Assembly (NCBI GenBank): GCA_002323995.1
Contig: DCQY01000073.1
Span: 1 to 10,500 of the forward strand
Reading direction: 5' to 3'
DNA: 10,500 nt
Origin: Akkermansiaceae bacterium UBA1506
GTDB lineage: Bacteria; Verrucomicrobiota; Verrucomicrobiia; Verrucomicrobiales; DEV007
The notes under the pieces are model-generated. The model was given only the letters and a program-made list of their open reading frames with translations. It did no database searches and was not told the origin of the DNA. The number at the start of each line of letters is the position of its first letter. Positions within the stretch are counted from its first letter, which is position 1. The translations under genes were made by a program, and so were the position numbers. Of the stretch, positions 1 to 7,021 are shown in pieces.

Positions 1-1161
1 GATGCTGGTTTGCTAAGCGAGTGGCCTGATGAGGGTCCTCAAAAGCTCTGGGTCTTTGAAGGTGCTGGCTTGGGTTATTCGGGGATGTCAGTTGTAGGTG
101 ACAGTCTCTACACTCTAGGAACCAAGGGAGATGAGATTACCGTTGTCTGCGTCGACATCACCAATGGCATGGAGGTTTGGTCGACTAAGATCGGAACTGA
201 TGATCAAAACGGCTACAATGTGGGTTGGGGACATGGCCCCCGCAGTACACCGACTATTGCCGACGGGAAGGTATATGTGCTCGGGCCAAAAGGCTTGCTC
301 GTCTGTCTTGATGCCGCGGAAGGTAGCAAGGTGTGGAGTAAGAATTTGGTCGACGATTTTGGAGGGAAATCAGGTGGATGGGGGTTCTCTGAATCCCCTC
401 TCGTCGATGGAGATAAGGTGGTGATTGGACCTGGTGGTTCAGATTCCCCGGTAGTTGCTCTAAATAAGGATAATGGGAATACTATTTGGAAAGCGTCGGG
501 ATTTAGCGTAGGCGGAGGCAAGGCTGAATATGCCACAGTCGTCGCTCTAGACCTGAATGGGAGGCGCCAATACCTTCGGTTATTCAACGACAAGCTGGTT
601 TCTCTCGACAGCGTGACTGGCGATTTACTTTGGAGCACCGATTGGCCTGGCGGGCAGTCTCCAGCCGTGATTCCGACTCCTATTGCCGATGGCGATGAAA
701 TATTGATCGCTTCTGGCTATGGCGTGGGTTCCAAGCTGGTAAAGATCGATGCTGATAATCAGCCAAGCGATGTGTGGCAGGAGAAGACGTTAAAGGTAAA
801 GCACGGCGGAATGATCAAAATGGGAGACCATGTTTACGGTTCTTCAGAAGGCGAGGGGCTCGTCTGTCTCGAGTGGGAATCAGGTGAATTGGCCTGGAAT
901 GAGAAAGGTCAGTTTTTCGGTAGCACCGATTCCGTGGCACTCGCTGATGGCATGCTCTACGTGCTCAACGATCAGACCGGAACACTTTCCTTGGTTAAGG
1001 CTAGCCCTGATGGGTTTGAGCAGACAGGCCAGTTCACGATGGACCCTCAGAGCGATCAGCGTCATCAAAAAGGTAAGGTCTGGACTTATCCATTAGTGGT
1101 TGGTGGCAAATTGTTCCTGACCGATCAGGAGATCATTATCTGCTACGACATTTCCAAGTGA
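1..1161 (+). CDS. PQQ-like beta-propeller repeat protein, 5'-truncated by window edge
   Basis: The frame is open from base 1 (Asp-Ala-Gly-Leu-Leu...) and ends with TGA at 1159-1161, so the true start, and any signal peptide, lies upstream. A TTG at 10-12 is only an internal Leu codon. About 386 residues are visible. They show roughly eight repeats of a four-strand blade, each ending in a pattern like 'LD..tG..vWs': LDAAEGSKVW, LNKDNGNTIW, LDSVTGDLLW, LEWESGELAW. This is typical of PQQ_2/PQQ-like (BamB-type) eight-blade propellers. The visible N-terminus (EWPDEGPQKLW) resembles the entry strand common in planctomycete and verrucomicrobial secreted propeller proteins. Such proteins are usually exported and act as binding scaffolds. 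No cofactor or catalytic residues can be assigned, and actual PQQ binding is doubtful. An 82-bp gap separates it from the next gene, so co-transcription is possible. Confidence 0.85.
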   Translation, partial: DAGLLSEWPDEGPQKLWVFEGAGLGYSGMSVVGDSLYTLGTKGDEITVVCVDITNGMEVWSTKIGTDDQNGYNVGWGHGPRSTPTIADGKVYVLGPKGLLVCLDAAEGSKVWSKNLVDDFGGKSGGWGFSESPLVDGDKVVIGPGGSDSPVVALNKDNGNTIWKASGFSVGGGKAEYATVVALDLNGRRQYLRLFNDKLVSLDSVTGDLLWSTDWPGGQSPAVIPTPIADGDEILIASGYGVGSKLVKIDADNQPSDVWQEKTLKVKHGGMIKMGDHVYGSSEGEGLVCLEWESGELAWNEKGQFFGSTDSVALADGMLYVLNDQTGTLSLVKASPDGFEQTGQFTMDPQSDQRHQKGKVWTYPLVVGGKLFLTDQEIIICYDISK

Positions 1162-1243
1162 TAAAAACTGACGGCTTGCCTCGACGAATCCAGAGTCAAC
1201 AAGACCGAGTGACGCATTCGGTGCCGTTTTACGGTGATACTGC

Positions 1244-2623
1244 ATGTTAGGCATAGAGGACACATCAGATGCGGTGAGCCAGCCCCGGAATTCAAAAGCC
1301 GGTCCTTGGGCGTGGCCCATAATTTTGGCTTCGGTTCTGTTCATCGGTTGGCTGATAAATGTTATCCCGACAGAAGCACTTGATAGCGACGATCTGCAGG
1401 GGCCCATTCCCAGTGCTAGTGCAGATCTAGCAGTATTACAGATGCAGAGTCAGGCAATAATCGCCTCGGCTTCTATAGACAGAGCTTCTGCTGCGGAGGC
1501 GCTCAAAACTCTGAAAGAACAGTCCCGTGGATTCAAGTCCCAAGCTGCCATTGTTCTACTGGAGGACTTCATCGATGCTCCGATATCAGACCCAGTCGCC
1601 AGCCTAGAGGCAATTAAAGAAGATAAGAATGCGCCTGAATGGTTGGAGCAAATTGAACGATCTCTTTCTGAGGGTATTACGACTGAGGAGCGGGCTGTCT
1701 TGCGAAGTGAGCTGGGTTGGTTTGCCGAACTGGCCGCAGAGCCTGGTCGCGTGGCTCCAGAGAAATCCGACGAAATAAAAGCGCGTTCTGCGGAGGTGAT
1801 CGTCCTGATAATGTTGTGTCTGATTGGAGCCGCCTTGGTGATTCTTGCGGGTGGACTCTTTCTTTACATGCTGCTAAGGAATCAAAGGATTACGGGTAAG
1901 GCCCTTAGATTCAACAATAAGGTCATGCCGCGAGGAATAATGCTGGAAGCTTTTGCTCTCTACCTTGGTATGGTATCGTTGGGAGAAGCTGCAGCGATCG
2001 TGATTCATGGCAGTTTTTCTCTGGCTGGCTACGGCTTGTCTATGGTCGTACCGCTAGTGTGGCCGAGGATGAGAGGTTATCGATGGAGGCCCTTTCTTCA
2101 ATCGCTGGGGTGGCATCGTGGCGAGGGTGTCTTCAAAGAAATTGGCTTTGGCATAATAGGTTACTCCGGTGTTCTGGCAATCGCCTCAATCGGTATCTGC
2201 TTAACCTGGGTAATCTCACTTTTCGTCGGCGTCTTCGCCGGAGGTGGTCCTGAGTCGACTTTTGAGACAACTTCGCCTCAGCCTCATCCGGTCCTAGGCT
2301 GGATGTTTAGAGGAGGTTGGGTGGAGAAGCTATTTTGTCTCCTGCTCGCAGCTGTTTTGGCCCCTCTACTTGAGGAAACATTATTTCGTGGAGCTCTGCA
2401 CCGATATTTGAGGGGACGTCTTGGCTTTTTTCTGTCGGCTTTGATTACCGGGGTAATATTTGCGGGTCTTCATCCACAGGGGTGGTTGGCTATTCCTGCG
2501 CTAGGAAGTATAGGGATCGGGTTTTCGCTACTGAGAGAGTGGCGGGATTCATTAATAGCCCCAACTGTCGCGCATGCCATTAATAATGGTCTTCTTATCA
2601 CTGTGGTGTGGTTGGCCCTCTAA
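1244..2623 (+). CDS. CPBP family intramembrane metalloprotease (CAAX-protease-like) with N-terminal extension
   Basis: This is a 459-residue integral membrane protein. The C-terminal domain carries the three CPBP (Abi/Rce1-type) motifs: EETLFR at residues 377-382 (EExxxR), FAGLH at 406-410 (FxxxH), and His444 with Asn448 in AHAINN. The glutamates and histidines of these motifs form the putative metal-dependent active site inside the membrane. A first membrane segment lies near residues 22-41. It is followed by about 140 mostly helical, acidic residues (45-182), then a second segment (184-211) and about five more hydrophobic segments to the C-terminus. The region between the first two segments probably lies outside the cytoplasm and is longer than in minimal CPBP proteins. 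Substrates are unknown. Bacterial members include bacteriocin self-immunity proteins and protein-maturation factors, but no bacteriocin gene is nearby. The ATG at 1244 is supported by a GGTGA box at 1233-1237, six bases upstream. Confidence 0.86.
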   Translation: MLGIEDTSDAVSQPRNSKAGPWAWPIILASVLFIGWLINVIPTEALDSDDLQGPIPSASADLAVLQMQSQAIIASASIDRASAAEALKTLKEQSRGFKSQAAIVLLEDFIDAPISDPVASLEAIKEDKNAPEWLEQIERSLSEGITTEERAVLRSELGWFAELAAEPGRVAPEKSDEIKARSAEVIVLIMLCLIGAALVILAGGLFLYMLLRNQRITGKALRFNNKVMPRGIMLEAFALYLGMVSLGEAAAIVIHGSFSLAGYGLSMVVPLVWPRMRGYRWRPFLQSLGWHRGEGVFKEIGFGIIGYSGVLAIASIGICLTWVISLFVGVFAGGGPESTFETTSPQPHPVLGWMFRGGWVEKLFCLLLAAVLAPLLEETLFRGALHRYLRGRLGFFLSALITGVIFAGLHPQGWLAIPALGSIGIGFSLLREWRDSLIAPTVAHAINNGLLITVVWLAL

Positions 2624-2821
2624 TTCCATTTCAAGTCGCACGATAATCGGATCAGCCGCCATGTTTATTTAAGATATATTAATAGTAAAATACCCTTGAT
2701 AATTTTTTTGATCATCCTAATTTCAAAATAGTAAAATCTCCATAACTCGAGCGTCTTTCACCCAGAGTGAGTCATTTCAAAGAGGTTTCGTAATATTCTG
2801 CTCAATTTTTTCGCTCACGCC
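2624..2821 (+). promoter_or_regulatory. AT-rich 198-bp intergenic region, probable promoter region of the 2822 gene
   Basis: This is the most AT-rich stretch of the window. It holds an 11-bp direct repeat (AATAGTAAAAT), a TTTTGA-N11-TCAAAA dyad at 2706-2728, and a candidate sigma-70 promoter: TTGATC at 2708-2713 and TAAAAT at 2732-2737 with an 18-bp spacer (4/6 and 5/6 consensus matches). An AAAGAGG purine box at 2779-2785 lies 36 bases before the annotated ATG, too far to serve it. No rho-independent terminator for the upstream protease gene was found here. Promoter placement is by eye. Confidence 0.4.
2681..2737 (+). repeat. 11-bp direct repeat AATAGTAAAAT, two copies
   Basis: Exact copies lie at 2681-2691 and 2727-2737, with start points 46 bp apart. 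Each contains a -10-like TAAAAT. They could be two tandem -10 elements or two binding sites for a regulator. AT-rich sequence raises the chance of coincidence. Confidence 0.45.
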
Positions 2822-4513
2822 ATGTCCTTCACATTTAGAAACCTGTTTTCTGAGGAGGGTGGAGACACATCCGCCGAATTCGAGGAAGGAGCCAAAGGAA
2901 CTGCCCCCAGAAACGCTGTTGTTCCTTCTTCTGCGGATGGCGCACGCGGCGCAAAACCAGCCGGAAACGAAAAGATTGAAGAGGTCGAGCGAACTCAGAG
3001 CTTTCTGGTCAGTGAACTTCTCCCTTTCATTCCTCCGGCGATTGCGGCGAAGAGTGGGATTCCGATGGAGGAAGAACTCATTCTTCCGATGTCTTCCGAT
3101 GGTTCTACCGACGTCAAACTTTCTGCGGTCTATCAGGTTTGCCCCCAGTTGTTCGCCGCTGAAATCACGCCGCTGAACGACTCAACGCTCACTCTTCCAG
3201 TCAAACTGGAAGTGGTCACCGGAGCCGAGGGATCTCCCGTCTCTCTAAATGGGGTCACATTCGAAGCTAAACCTCACAGTTTGGGGGAAGGATCCCAAGC
3301 AGAGAAGCTTGTTGCTAAGTCGGGACCCAAGACAAAGGGCAACGAACCCGACCAAGCTTTTTGGTCACTGGAACCTCTAGATGGGTTTTCGAGTTTTGGT
3401 GCTTCTGTTGACTCCGCATCTACAAAGGAAAAAGTCAGTGAAGGATTTGAAGGTGTCCCCGAGTTAGAAATAGCTGCTGAAACACAGCCCGAGGCCGAAG
3501 CTATTCAGTCAGGTAAAAAAGAAGATTCCGCATTTCTTAGCAAACAGTCCGGGGGGGATGGGGGAGTTCCGTTTCCAGCGGTTGCGAAGCAAGGCGAATC
3601 CATCGGGGAGACCGGAAGCTGGGGAACGATGTTTGATGATGAATTCACTGGGAATACATCTCACGAACCTGGACTGGTTCCCGAAGGCATTGGTGACATT
3701 CTTGATCTAGAGGCAGAACACGAAGCGTTAGGCGAGGCGCAAAAGACCGTCGATGATAAGGTTGTCTCGGATAAAGCTAATCAAGCGTTGCTGGAGGAGC
3801 CCCAGGAGCTCGAAGAGAAAAAAACTGATACCTTTGGATTCGCCGCTGCGCAGGGCTCGGCTGAGGCAAAGAGTAATGAAAAGGACGACATAGAAGGTGC
3901 TTTTGAAGCCCCTGCTTCTTCTATCCGAAAAAGTTCAATCACTGAACCCCCTCCGAACAGTGGATACGTTAGATTGAAAAGTCTAGGGCCGTTGGGGAAT
4001 TCGGGCGCAAAAGGTGCAGCGGAAGCGCCTGTGGGATGGAATCCTGAGCCGACGGTGAAACCCAAGTCAGCGGCTCTGGCTGCGATGGAATTCGATGCTT
4101 CTGGAGATGGGATTGATAGCGAAGACACGCCAGATCTCGAGATGAGAGCGATTTTTTCGTCAAGTGATTCCCTTTCCTTATCGTGTGTCGCTCGAAAAAT
4201 TTCAGAGCTTCCCGGCATCCTAGGGTGCGCTTTAGCCACCCCTAGCCGGTTGGTTCAGGAGTCCTTCGGTGAGGAAAATCGATTCGGTGAAGGAGCGGAG
4301 GAAATAATTCAATCCGCGAAGAATCTCGCTAATTTGACGGGGCTTCCGGATGCTCGATCATTCACTCTGCAGATTGATAGATGCATTGTTAGTCTTTTTA
4401 CGGAAGGCCCCTGTTTCCTGATCGTTCGACATGGTTCGCCTAAGTTTGGTCCGGGCATTAGGGAGAAGTTGATCGTGATTTCGCGCAATATGCACAAGCT
4501 CGACGATCGGTAG
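2822..4513 (+). CDS. Large hypothetical protein with Roadblock-like C-terminal domain and disordered middle
   Basis: The product has 563 residues and no signal peptide or membrane segment, so it is probably cytoplasmic. It has three parts. Residues 59-130 look folded: alternating hydrophobics (FLVSELLPFIPP..., then ELILPMS, KLSAVYQVCPQLF and LTLPVKLEV); I do not recognise a named family. Residues 130-440 are rich in Glu, Ser, Gly, Pro and Lys and look disordered. Residues 442-560 look folded again, with a helix containing ISELPGILGCAL, then strands and helices ending in IREKLIVISRNM. That order resembles the Roadblock/LC7 fold, but this is a pattern judgement only. The ATG at 2822 has no Shine-Dalgarno box close by. 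An in-frame ATT (2795) or CTG (2798) sits behind AAAGAGG (2779-2785), but such starts are rare. The next gene also encodes a Roadblock protein, 165 bp downstream, so the two may partner. Confidence 0.72.
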   Translation: MSFTFRNLFSEEGGDTSAEFEEGAKGTAPRNAVVPSSADGARGAKPAGNEKIEEVERTQSFLVSELLPFIPPAIAAKSGIPMEEELILPMSSDGSTDVKLSAVYQVCPQLFAAEITPLNDSTLTLPVKLEVVTGAEGSPVSLNGVTFEAKPHSLGEGSQAEKLVAKSGPKTKGNEPDQAFWSLEPLDGFSSFGASVDSASTKEKVSEGFEGVPELEIAAETQPEAEAIQSGKKEDSAFLSKQSGGDGGVPFPAVAKQGESIGETGSWGTMFDDEFTGNTSHEPGLVPEGIGDILDLEAEHEALGEAQKTVDDKVVSDKANQALLEEPQELEEKKTDTFGFAAAQGSAEAKSNEKDDIEGAFEAPASSIRKSSITEPPPNSGYVRLKSLGPLGNSGAKGAAEAPVGWNPEPTVKPKSAALAAMEFDASGDGIDSEDTPDLEMRAIFSSSDSLSLSCVARKISELPGILGCALATPSRLVQESFGEENRFGEGAEEIIQSAKNLANLTGLPDARSFTLQIDRCIVSLFTEGPCFLIVRHGSPKFGPGIREKLIVISRNMHKLDDR

Positions 4514-4516
4514 TAA

Positions 4517-4615
4517 ATGGCTCCGATTAACCGCAAAGCGAGGAAGATTCAGTATGAGATTGATTGCTGCGTTCTTGAGAAGAGTTTAAAACCTCACGCA
4601 TCACATTATCCGTAG
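4517..4615 (+). CDS. Possible 32-residue small ORF (weak)
   Basis: An ATG three bases after the stop of the 563-residue gene (TAG TAA ATG) opens a 32-codon frame ending in TAG. The peptide begins MAPINRKARK and contains two adjacent cysteines. There is no good ribosome binding site, so only re-initiation after the upstream stop could drive it. It fills 99 of the 165 intergenic bases and may well be chance. The rest of this gap holds no clear promoter or terminator. Confidence 0.12.
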   Translation: MAPINRKARKIQYEIDCCVLEKSLKPHASHYP

Positions 4616-4678
4616 CTCCTACACTTAGTCGTTTAGAGGCTTGATCAGAGGGACTTAGGCGGAGATATTGAGTAGATT

Positions 4679-5782
4679 ATGGAGACAAGTGAAAGCTCGG
4701 AGTCCGCAAATGCCGATGATACAACCGCTGTGCCGCTCGAAATCAGTCTGGATGTGGCTGAGCAAGCAGATGAGTTACTGCGTGAACTGGCAGAAGATGC
4801 AGGGCTCGATACAGCTTTGATTGTTGATAAGAGTGGTGCGCTCGTCACGGGTATTTCTGCCGAAGAAAATGTTACCGTCGAAGTAATCTCTGCACTGGTT
4901 GTCGGAGCGAGTGGCGCGATGAAAACGCTGGTGCGTGAATTAGGAGAAACGGGCGAGATCGAAAGTCTTCATCAAGGAGATAAAAGAACGGTTTACATTC
5001 GTGAAATTCTAGGCCGGTTCTTTCTCGTGGGAGTTTCTGAAGCGTCAATTCCTGTGGGTGTGATTCGAGAGAAGTCCAATCAGATGAGAGAACCTCTATC
5101 CAAACTTTTGGGTTCTATTGAGACTTCTTTGGTCTCGCCAGAAAGGGTAGCTGAGGAGCCAGAGCAAGAGGATCCACTATCTGGAAACGACGATGATTCA
5201 TTGGTGGTGAAAACTGATGATAATTTTTTCAAAACGGAGAAACTCTCAGAGTTGGAAGATGTTGAAGACGAGCAAGAAAACCGGGTGCTTGACGCCGAAG
5301 CGATTTCGATTTTTGAGCTTGATGAAGAACCCGAATCTTTTGAGGAAGTTGCAGAAGAAGCGCCTGAGCCTACCGAGGTGATTGAGCCATTGGACTTTGG
5401 TGAGGAAGAAATCGTTATTGATGCTGATGAAGAAACTGTTCTAGTACCGTTCGAACCTGAGGGAGATGACATTGAACAAGAAGAGGTAGATTCGGAACCA
5501 ATCGTTGTTGAGCAGCGAGAGCCCGTTGATTCGATTTTCGAGTTGGATCCTGAAGATGATGAAGAAAGGCGCAGGGGCAACGATAGCCTTTTTAAATTAG
5601 ACACAGAGGATGAGGAAATTGGAAAATCCGTCTTAGAACGGGCCGATGAGGAATCGCAAGTAGGCATCGAGCTTGATACCGGAGATGACGCGGAAATCGC
5701 GAAAAAAGATTCTCAAACGGAAGAGCCTGACGGCGAAGAAGAAAATAACGATCCTGAAGGCTCTGGCCCGTTTTATTTCTGA
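4679..5782 (+). CDS. Roadblock/LC7 domain protein with long acidic tail
   Basis: Residues 20-148 of 367 fit the Roadblock/LC7 (MglB-like) fold. There is an entry helix (AEQADELLRELAEDAG), the strand pair LDTALIVDKSGALVTGIS, a long central helix (VTVEVISALVVGASGAMKTL), the strands ESLHQGDKRTVYIREI and FFLVGVS, and a closing helix. Such proteins dimerise and bind or regulate small Ras-like GTPases, as MglB does. No GTPase lies in this window. Residues 150-367 are extremely rich in Glu and Asp and probably disordered. They contain three copies of a S-[IL]-F-[EK]-L-D motif (residues 210-215, 285-290, 303-308) and end in an aromatic GPFYF. An in-frame TAG just upstream (4673-4675) fixes the start at the ATG at 4679. 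The purine box AGGCGGAG (4657-4664) is 14 bases away, longer than ideal. The ExbB-type gene follows after 112 bp. Confidence 0.86.
   Translation: METSESSESANADDTTAVPLEISLDVAEQADELLRELAEDAGLDTALIVDKSGALVTGISAEENVTVEVISALVVGASGAMKTLVRELGETGEIESLHQGDKRTVYIREILGRFFLVGVSEASIPVGVIREKSNQMREPLSKLLGSIETSLVSPERVAEEPEQEDPLSGNDDDSLVVKTDDNFFKTEKLSELEDVEDEQENRVLDAEAISIFELDEEPESFEEVAEEAPEPTEVIEPLDFGEEEIVIDADEETVLVPFEPEGDDIEQEEVDSEPIVVEQREPVDSIFELDPEDDEERRRGNDSLFKLDTEDEEIGKSVLERADEESQVGIELDTGDDAEIAKKDSQTEEPDGEEENNDPEGSGPFYF
5306..5602 (+). repeat. Three coding copies of a short acidic-aromatic motif S[I/L]F[E/K]LD
   Basis: Copies encode SIFELD (5306-5323), SIFELD (5531-5548) and SLFKLD (5585-5602) within the disordered tail of the Roadblock protein. 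Each is followed by acidic residues (EEPE, PEDD, TEDE). Regularly placed hydrophobic islands in an acidic disordered chain are typical of linear docking motifs. No binding partner is known from sequence alone. Confidence 0.6.
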
Positions 5783-5820
5783 AACTACCGCGAGTTCACG
5801 GGCGCCGAGAGGAGTGGAAA

Positions 5821-5862
5821 ATGAACCTTTGCCCGATCAAATTACTGTGTTACCAGTATTGA
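5821..5862 (+). CDS. Possible 13-residue leader peptide upstream of the ExbB-type gene
   Basis: The ATG at 5821 has a near-ideal Shine-Dalgarno box (GAGGAG, 5809-5814) six bases upstream and encodes MNLCPIKLLCYQY followed by TGA. The frame is short and ends inside the 3' arm of the dyad at 5835-5864, an arrangement that resembles translated leaders. It might be coincidence: neither conservation nor expression can be judged here. Confidence 0.22.
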   Translation: MNLCPIKLLCYQY

Positions 5863-5864
5863 TC
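5835..5864. promoter_or_regulatory. Strong inverted repeat in the leader of the ExbB-type gene
   Basis: The arms pair GATCAA with TTGATC (6 bp) and TACTG with CAGTA (5 bp). A 2-nt bulge (AT, 5841-5842) sits in the 5' arm, and the loop is TGTTAC. The 11 base pairs make this one of the best dyads in the window. No T-run follows on either strand, so a rho-independent terminator is unlikely. It may be an mRNA structure or an operator. Confidence 0.5.
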
Positions 5865-5894
5865 AAAGATTCCTGCGGAAAATTAATTGGCTAA

Positions 5895-6578
5895 ATGGAC
5901 TTGATAACTAAAGGCGGGCCGCTGATGTGGCTCTTGCTCGGTTGCTCTATTATCGCAATCGCGATCTTTCTTGAACGCTTGTTCTATTTCTATCGAGCTC
6001 GGATTGATGTGGGTGATCTTTTATTTGGACTTCGCAATCTCATCAAGAATAAGGCCTACGCTGAGGCTCTTTCTGAGGCTGTCGTGACACCCGGACCGGC
6101 GGCCCGTGTCATTCAAGCAGCATTAAGGCGTCATGCTGCGCCCCGTTCAGAGCTAAAGGAGATTGTTCAAGAGAGTGGCCAGCTCGAAGTTCCCAAGCTG
6201 GAGAAGCACCTCTCGGTTCTTTTGAGTGTGACTTATATTGCCCCTCTGATCGGCCTACTCGGGTCGGTCCTCGGTCTCGTTGATACTTTTGTTCGAATAA
6301 ACGCCGTAGGCGGATTCACTACCGTATCGGAAATTTCCCAAGGAGTTTACGAGGCATTGATCACCTCAGCTGCCGGCCTCATGGTGGCAATTCCCGCCTT
6401 CATTTTTTACTCCCATTTGCGCACCTACGCTAAGAGTTTGATGCATGATATGGAGAGTGCAGGCGTCGAGATCGTGAACACTATCTGTGACCTCCGATCC
6501 CAGCCTTCTGATATCATATCGATCCGTCCAGAAAGTGAAGCGGATCGCGACGGCGGTGAGACCGCGACCCAGTCCTGA
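5895..6578 (+). CDS. MotA/TolQ/ExbB proton-channel family protein
   Basis: The 227-residue length and three membrane segments (about 12-30, 107-131, 152-176) fit ExbB/TolQ, the pentameric inner-membrane channel subunit that uses the proton gradient with ExbD/TolR. Family hallmarks seen are the N-terminal TKGGPLMW...SIIAIAIFLERL, the segment 2 motif GLLGSVLGLVDTF (120-132), and segment 3 EALITSAAGLMVAIPA (153-168) with Glu153. The two channel threonines of E. coli ExbB (Thr148, Thr181) align with Ser124 and Ser158 here. The ATG at 5895 directly abuts a TAA and has no strong ribosome binding site. An internal ATG at 5924 has a better box (AAGGCGG, 5911-5917), but using it would remove the family's usual GGP(L/V)M N-terminus. 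The hydrophilic C-terminus (197-227) is likely cytoplasmic. The ExbD-type gene follows after 17 bp. Confidence 0.92.
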   Translation: MDLITKGGPLMWLLLGCSIIAIAIFLERLFYFYRARIDVGDLLFGLRNLIKNKAYAEALSEAVVTPGPAARVIQAALRRHAAPRSELKEIVQESGQLEVPKLEKHLSVLLSVTYIAPLIGLLGSVLGLVDTFVRINAVGGFTTVSEISQGVYEALITSAAGLMVAIPAFIFYSHLRTYAKSLMHDMESAGVEIVNTICDLRSQPSDIISIRPESEADRDGGETATQS

Positions 6579-6585
6579 GTTCAGC

Positions 6586-6592
6586 GGGAGGA
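6586..6592 (+). promoter_or_regulatory. Strong ribosome binding site supporting a TTG start
   Basis: GGGAGGA lies three bases before TTG (6596-6598). It decides the start of the ExbD-type gene, because the next in-frame ATG (6632) would leave almost no cytoplasmic N-terminus before the membrane segment and has its purine run only one base away. Confidence 0.6.
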
Positions 6593-6595
6593 ATT

Positions 6596-7000
6596 TTGAA
6601 ACTCGAATCGACATTGAAAGATCGAGGGGGAATGCTCTACACGGCACCCCTGATGGATGTGATCCTTCTCTTGATCATTTTCTTCTTGTTTGGAACAAGT
6701 CTGGTTTTGAAGTCTGGAGTTGGGGTAACTTTGCCGAGTTCAGGTTCTGTTTTACCGCCAGCGGAGGATGCACACATTGTGGCTTTGATCCCGGGTTTAA
6801 GTAGGGATTTCTATTTCAATGATCAAAGAACCTCACTGGAGGCACTTCCAGCTATTCTCGGTAAAGCCAAGGAGCGTTCGGATCAGGTCATCTTACTCAG
6901 TGACGAAACGATCGACTACGGTTCGGTGATGGAGGTCTCGAGCGTTATTTTGGAACACGGCTTCAGCCTTTCACAGGCGACCCAGCAGAACACGCAGTGA
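6596..7000 (+). CDS. ExbD/TolR family biopolymer transport protein
   Basis: The 134-residue protein has the ExbD/TolR layout: a short cytoplasmic N-terminus, one membrane helix (about 17-39) and a periplasmic domain. The helix starts with TAPLMDVILLLIIFFLF, which matches the family pattern PLIDVVFLLLIFF. Asp21 corresponds to the essential protonatable Asp25 of E. coli ExbD. Residues 40-125 carry the expected mix of strands and helices (VGVTLPSS, HIVALIPG, QVILLSDETIDYGSVMEVSSVILEHGF), including the usual D..v.yg.v..v segment near the end. It probably inserts as a dimer inside the pentameric channel encoded just upstream. The spacing to that gene is 17 bp and to the next gene 21 bp, which indicates one operon. 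The start is TTG (see the ribosome binding site at 6586). Confidence 0.88.
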   Translation: MKLESTLKDRGGMLYTAPLMDVILLLIIFFLFGTSLVLKSGVGVTLPSSGSVLPPAEDAHIVALIPGLSRDFYFNDQRTSLEALPAILGKAKERSDQVILLSDETIDYGSVMEVSSVILEHGFSLSQATQQNTQ

Positions 7001-7021
7001 CAGGTTCGCGGATGGATAGGC

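Noticed and set aside
213..638. 141-residue minus-strand frame inside the propeller gene
   Set aside because: Shadow of a clear repeat protein; its composition shows no domain or membrane pattern.
1163..1234. Nested short inverted repeats (ACGGC/GCCGT, CGAAT/ATTCG, CCGT/ACGG) before the CPBP gene
   Set aside because: Arms are 4-5 bp with long loops and are mutually exclusive in part. Likely coincidence, and there is no T-run for termination.
3781..4239. 152-residue minus-strand frame inside the 563-residue gene
   Set aside because: Low-complexity shadow frame with no recognisable domain. The + frame has folded-looking ends and continues on both sides.
4618..4659. Interrupted inverted repeat CCTA...AGTC / GACT-TAGG before the Roadblock gene
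   Set aside because: It needs a 5-nt bulge and a loop of more than 20 nt, so it is too weak to call although it touches the purine box.
5080..5667. 195-residue minus-strand open frame opposite the Roadblock protein tail
   Set aside because: It is extremely Ser-rich because it mirrors Glu and Asp codons of the acidic tail. It shows no fold, and the + strand gene has a clear domain.
5673..5894. 73-codon + frame running through the end of the Roadblock gene and stopping at the TAA that abuts the ExbB ATG
   Set aside because: Its first half is a Lys/Arg-rich shadow of acidic codons and its second half has no family resemblance. A GTG start at 5814 would have its AGAGGA box directly adjacent, with no spacing.
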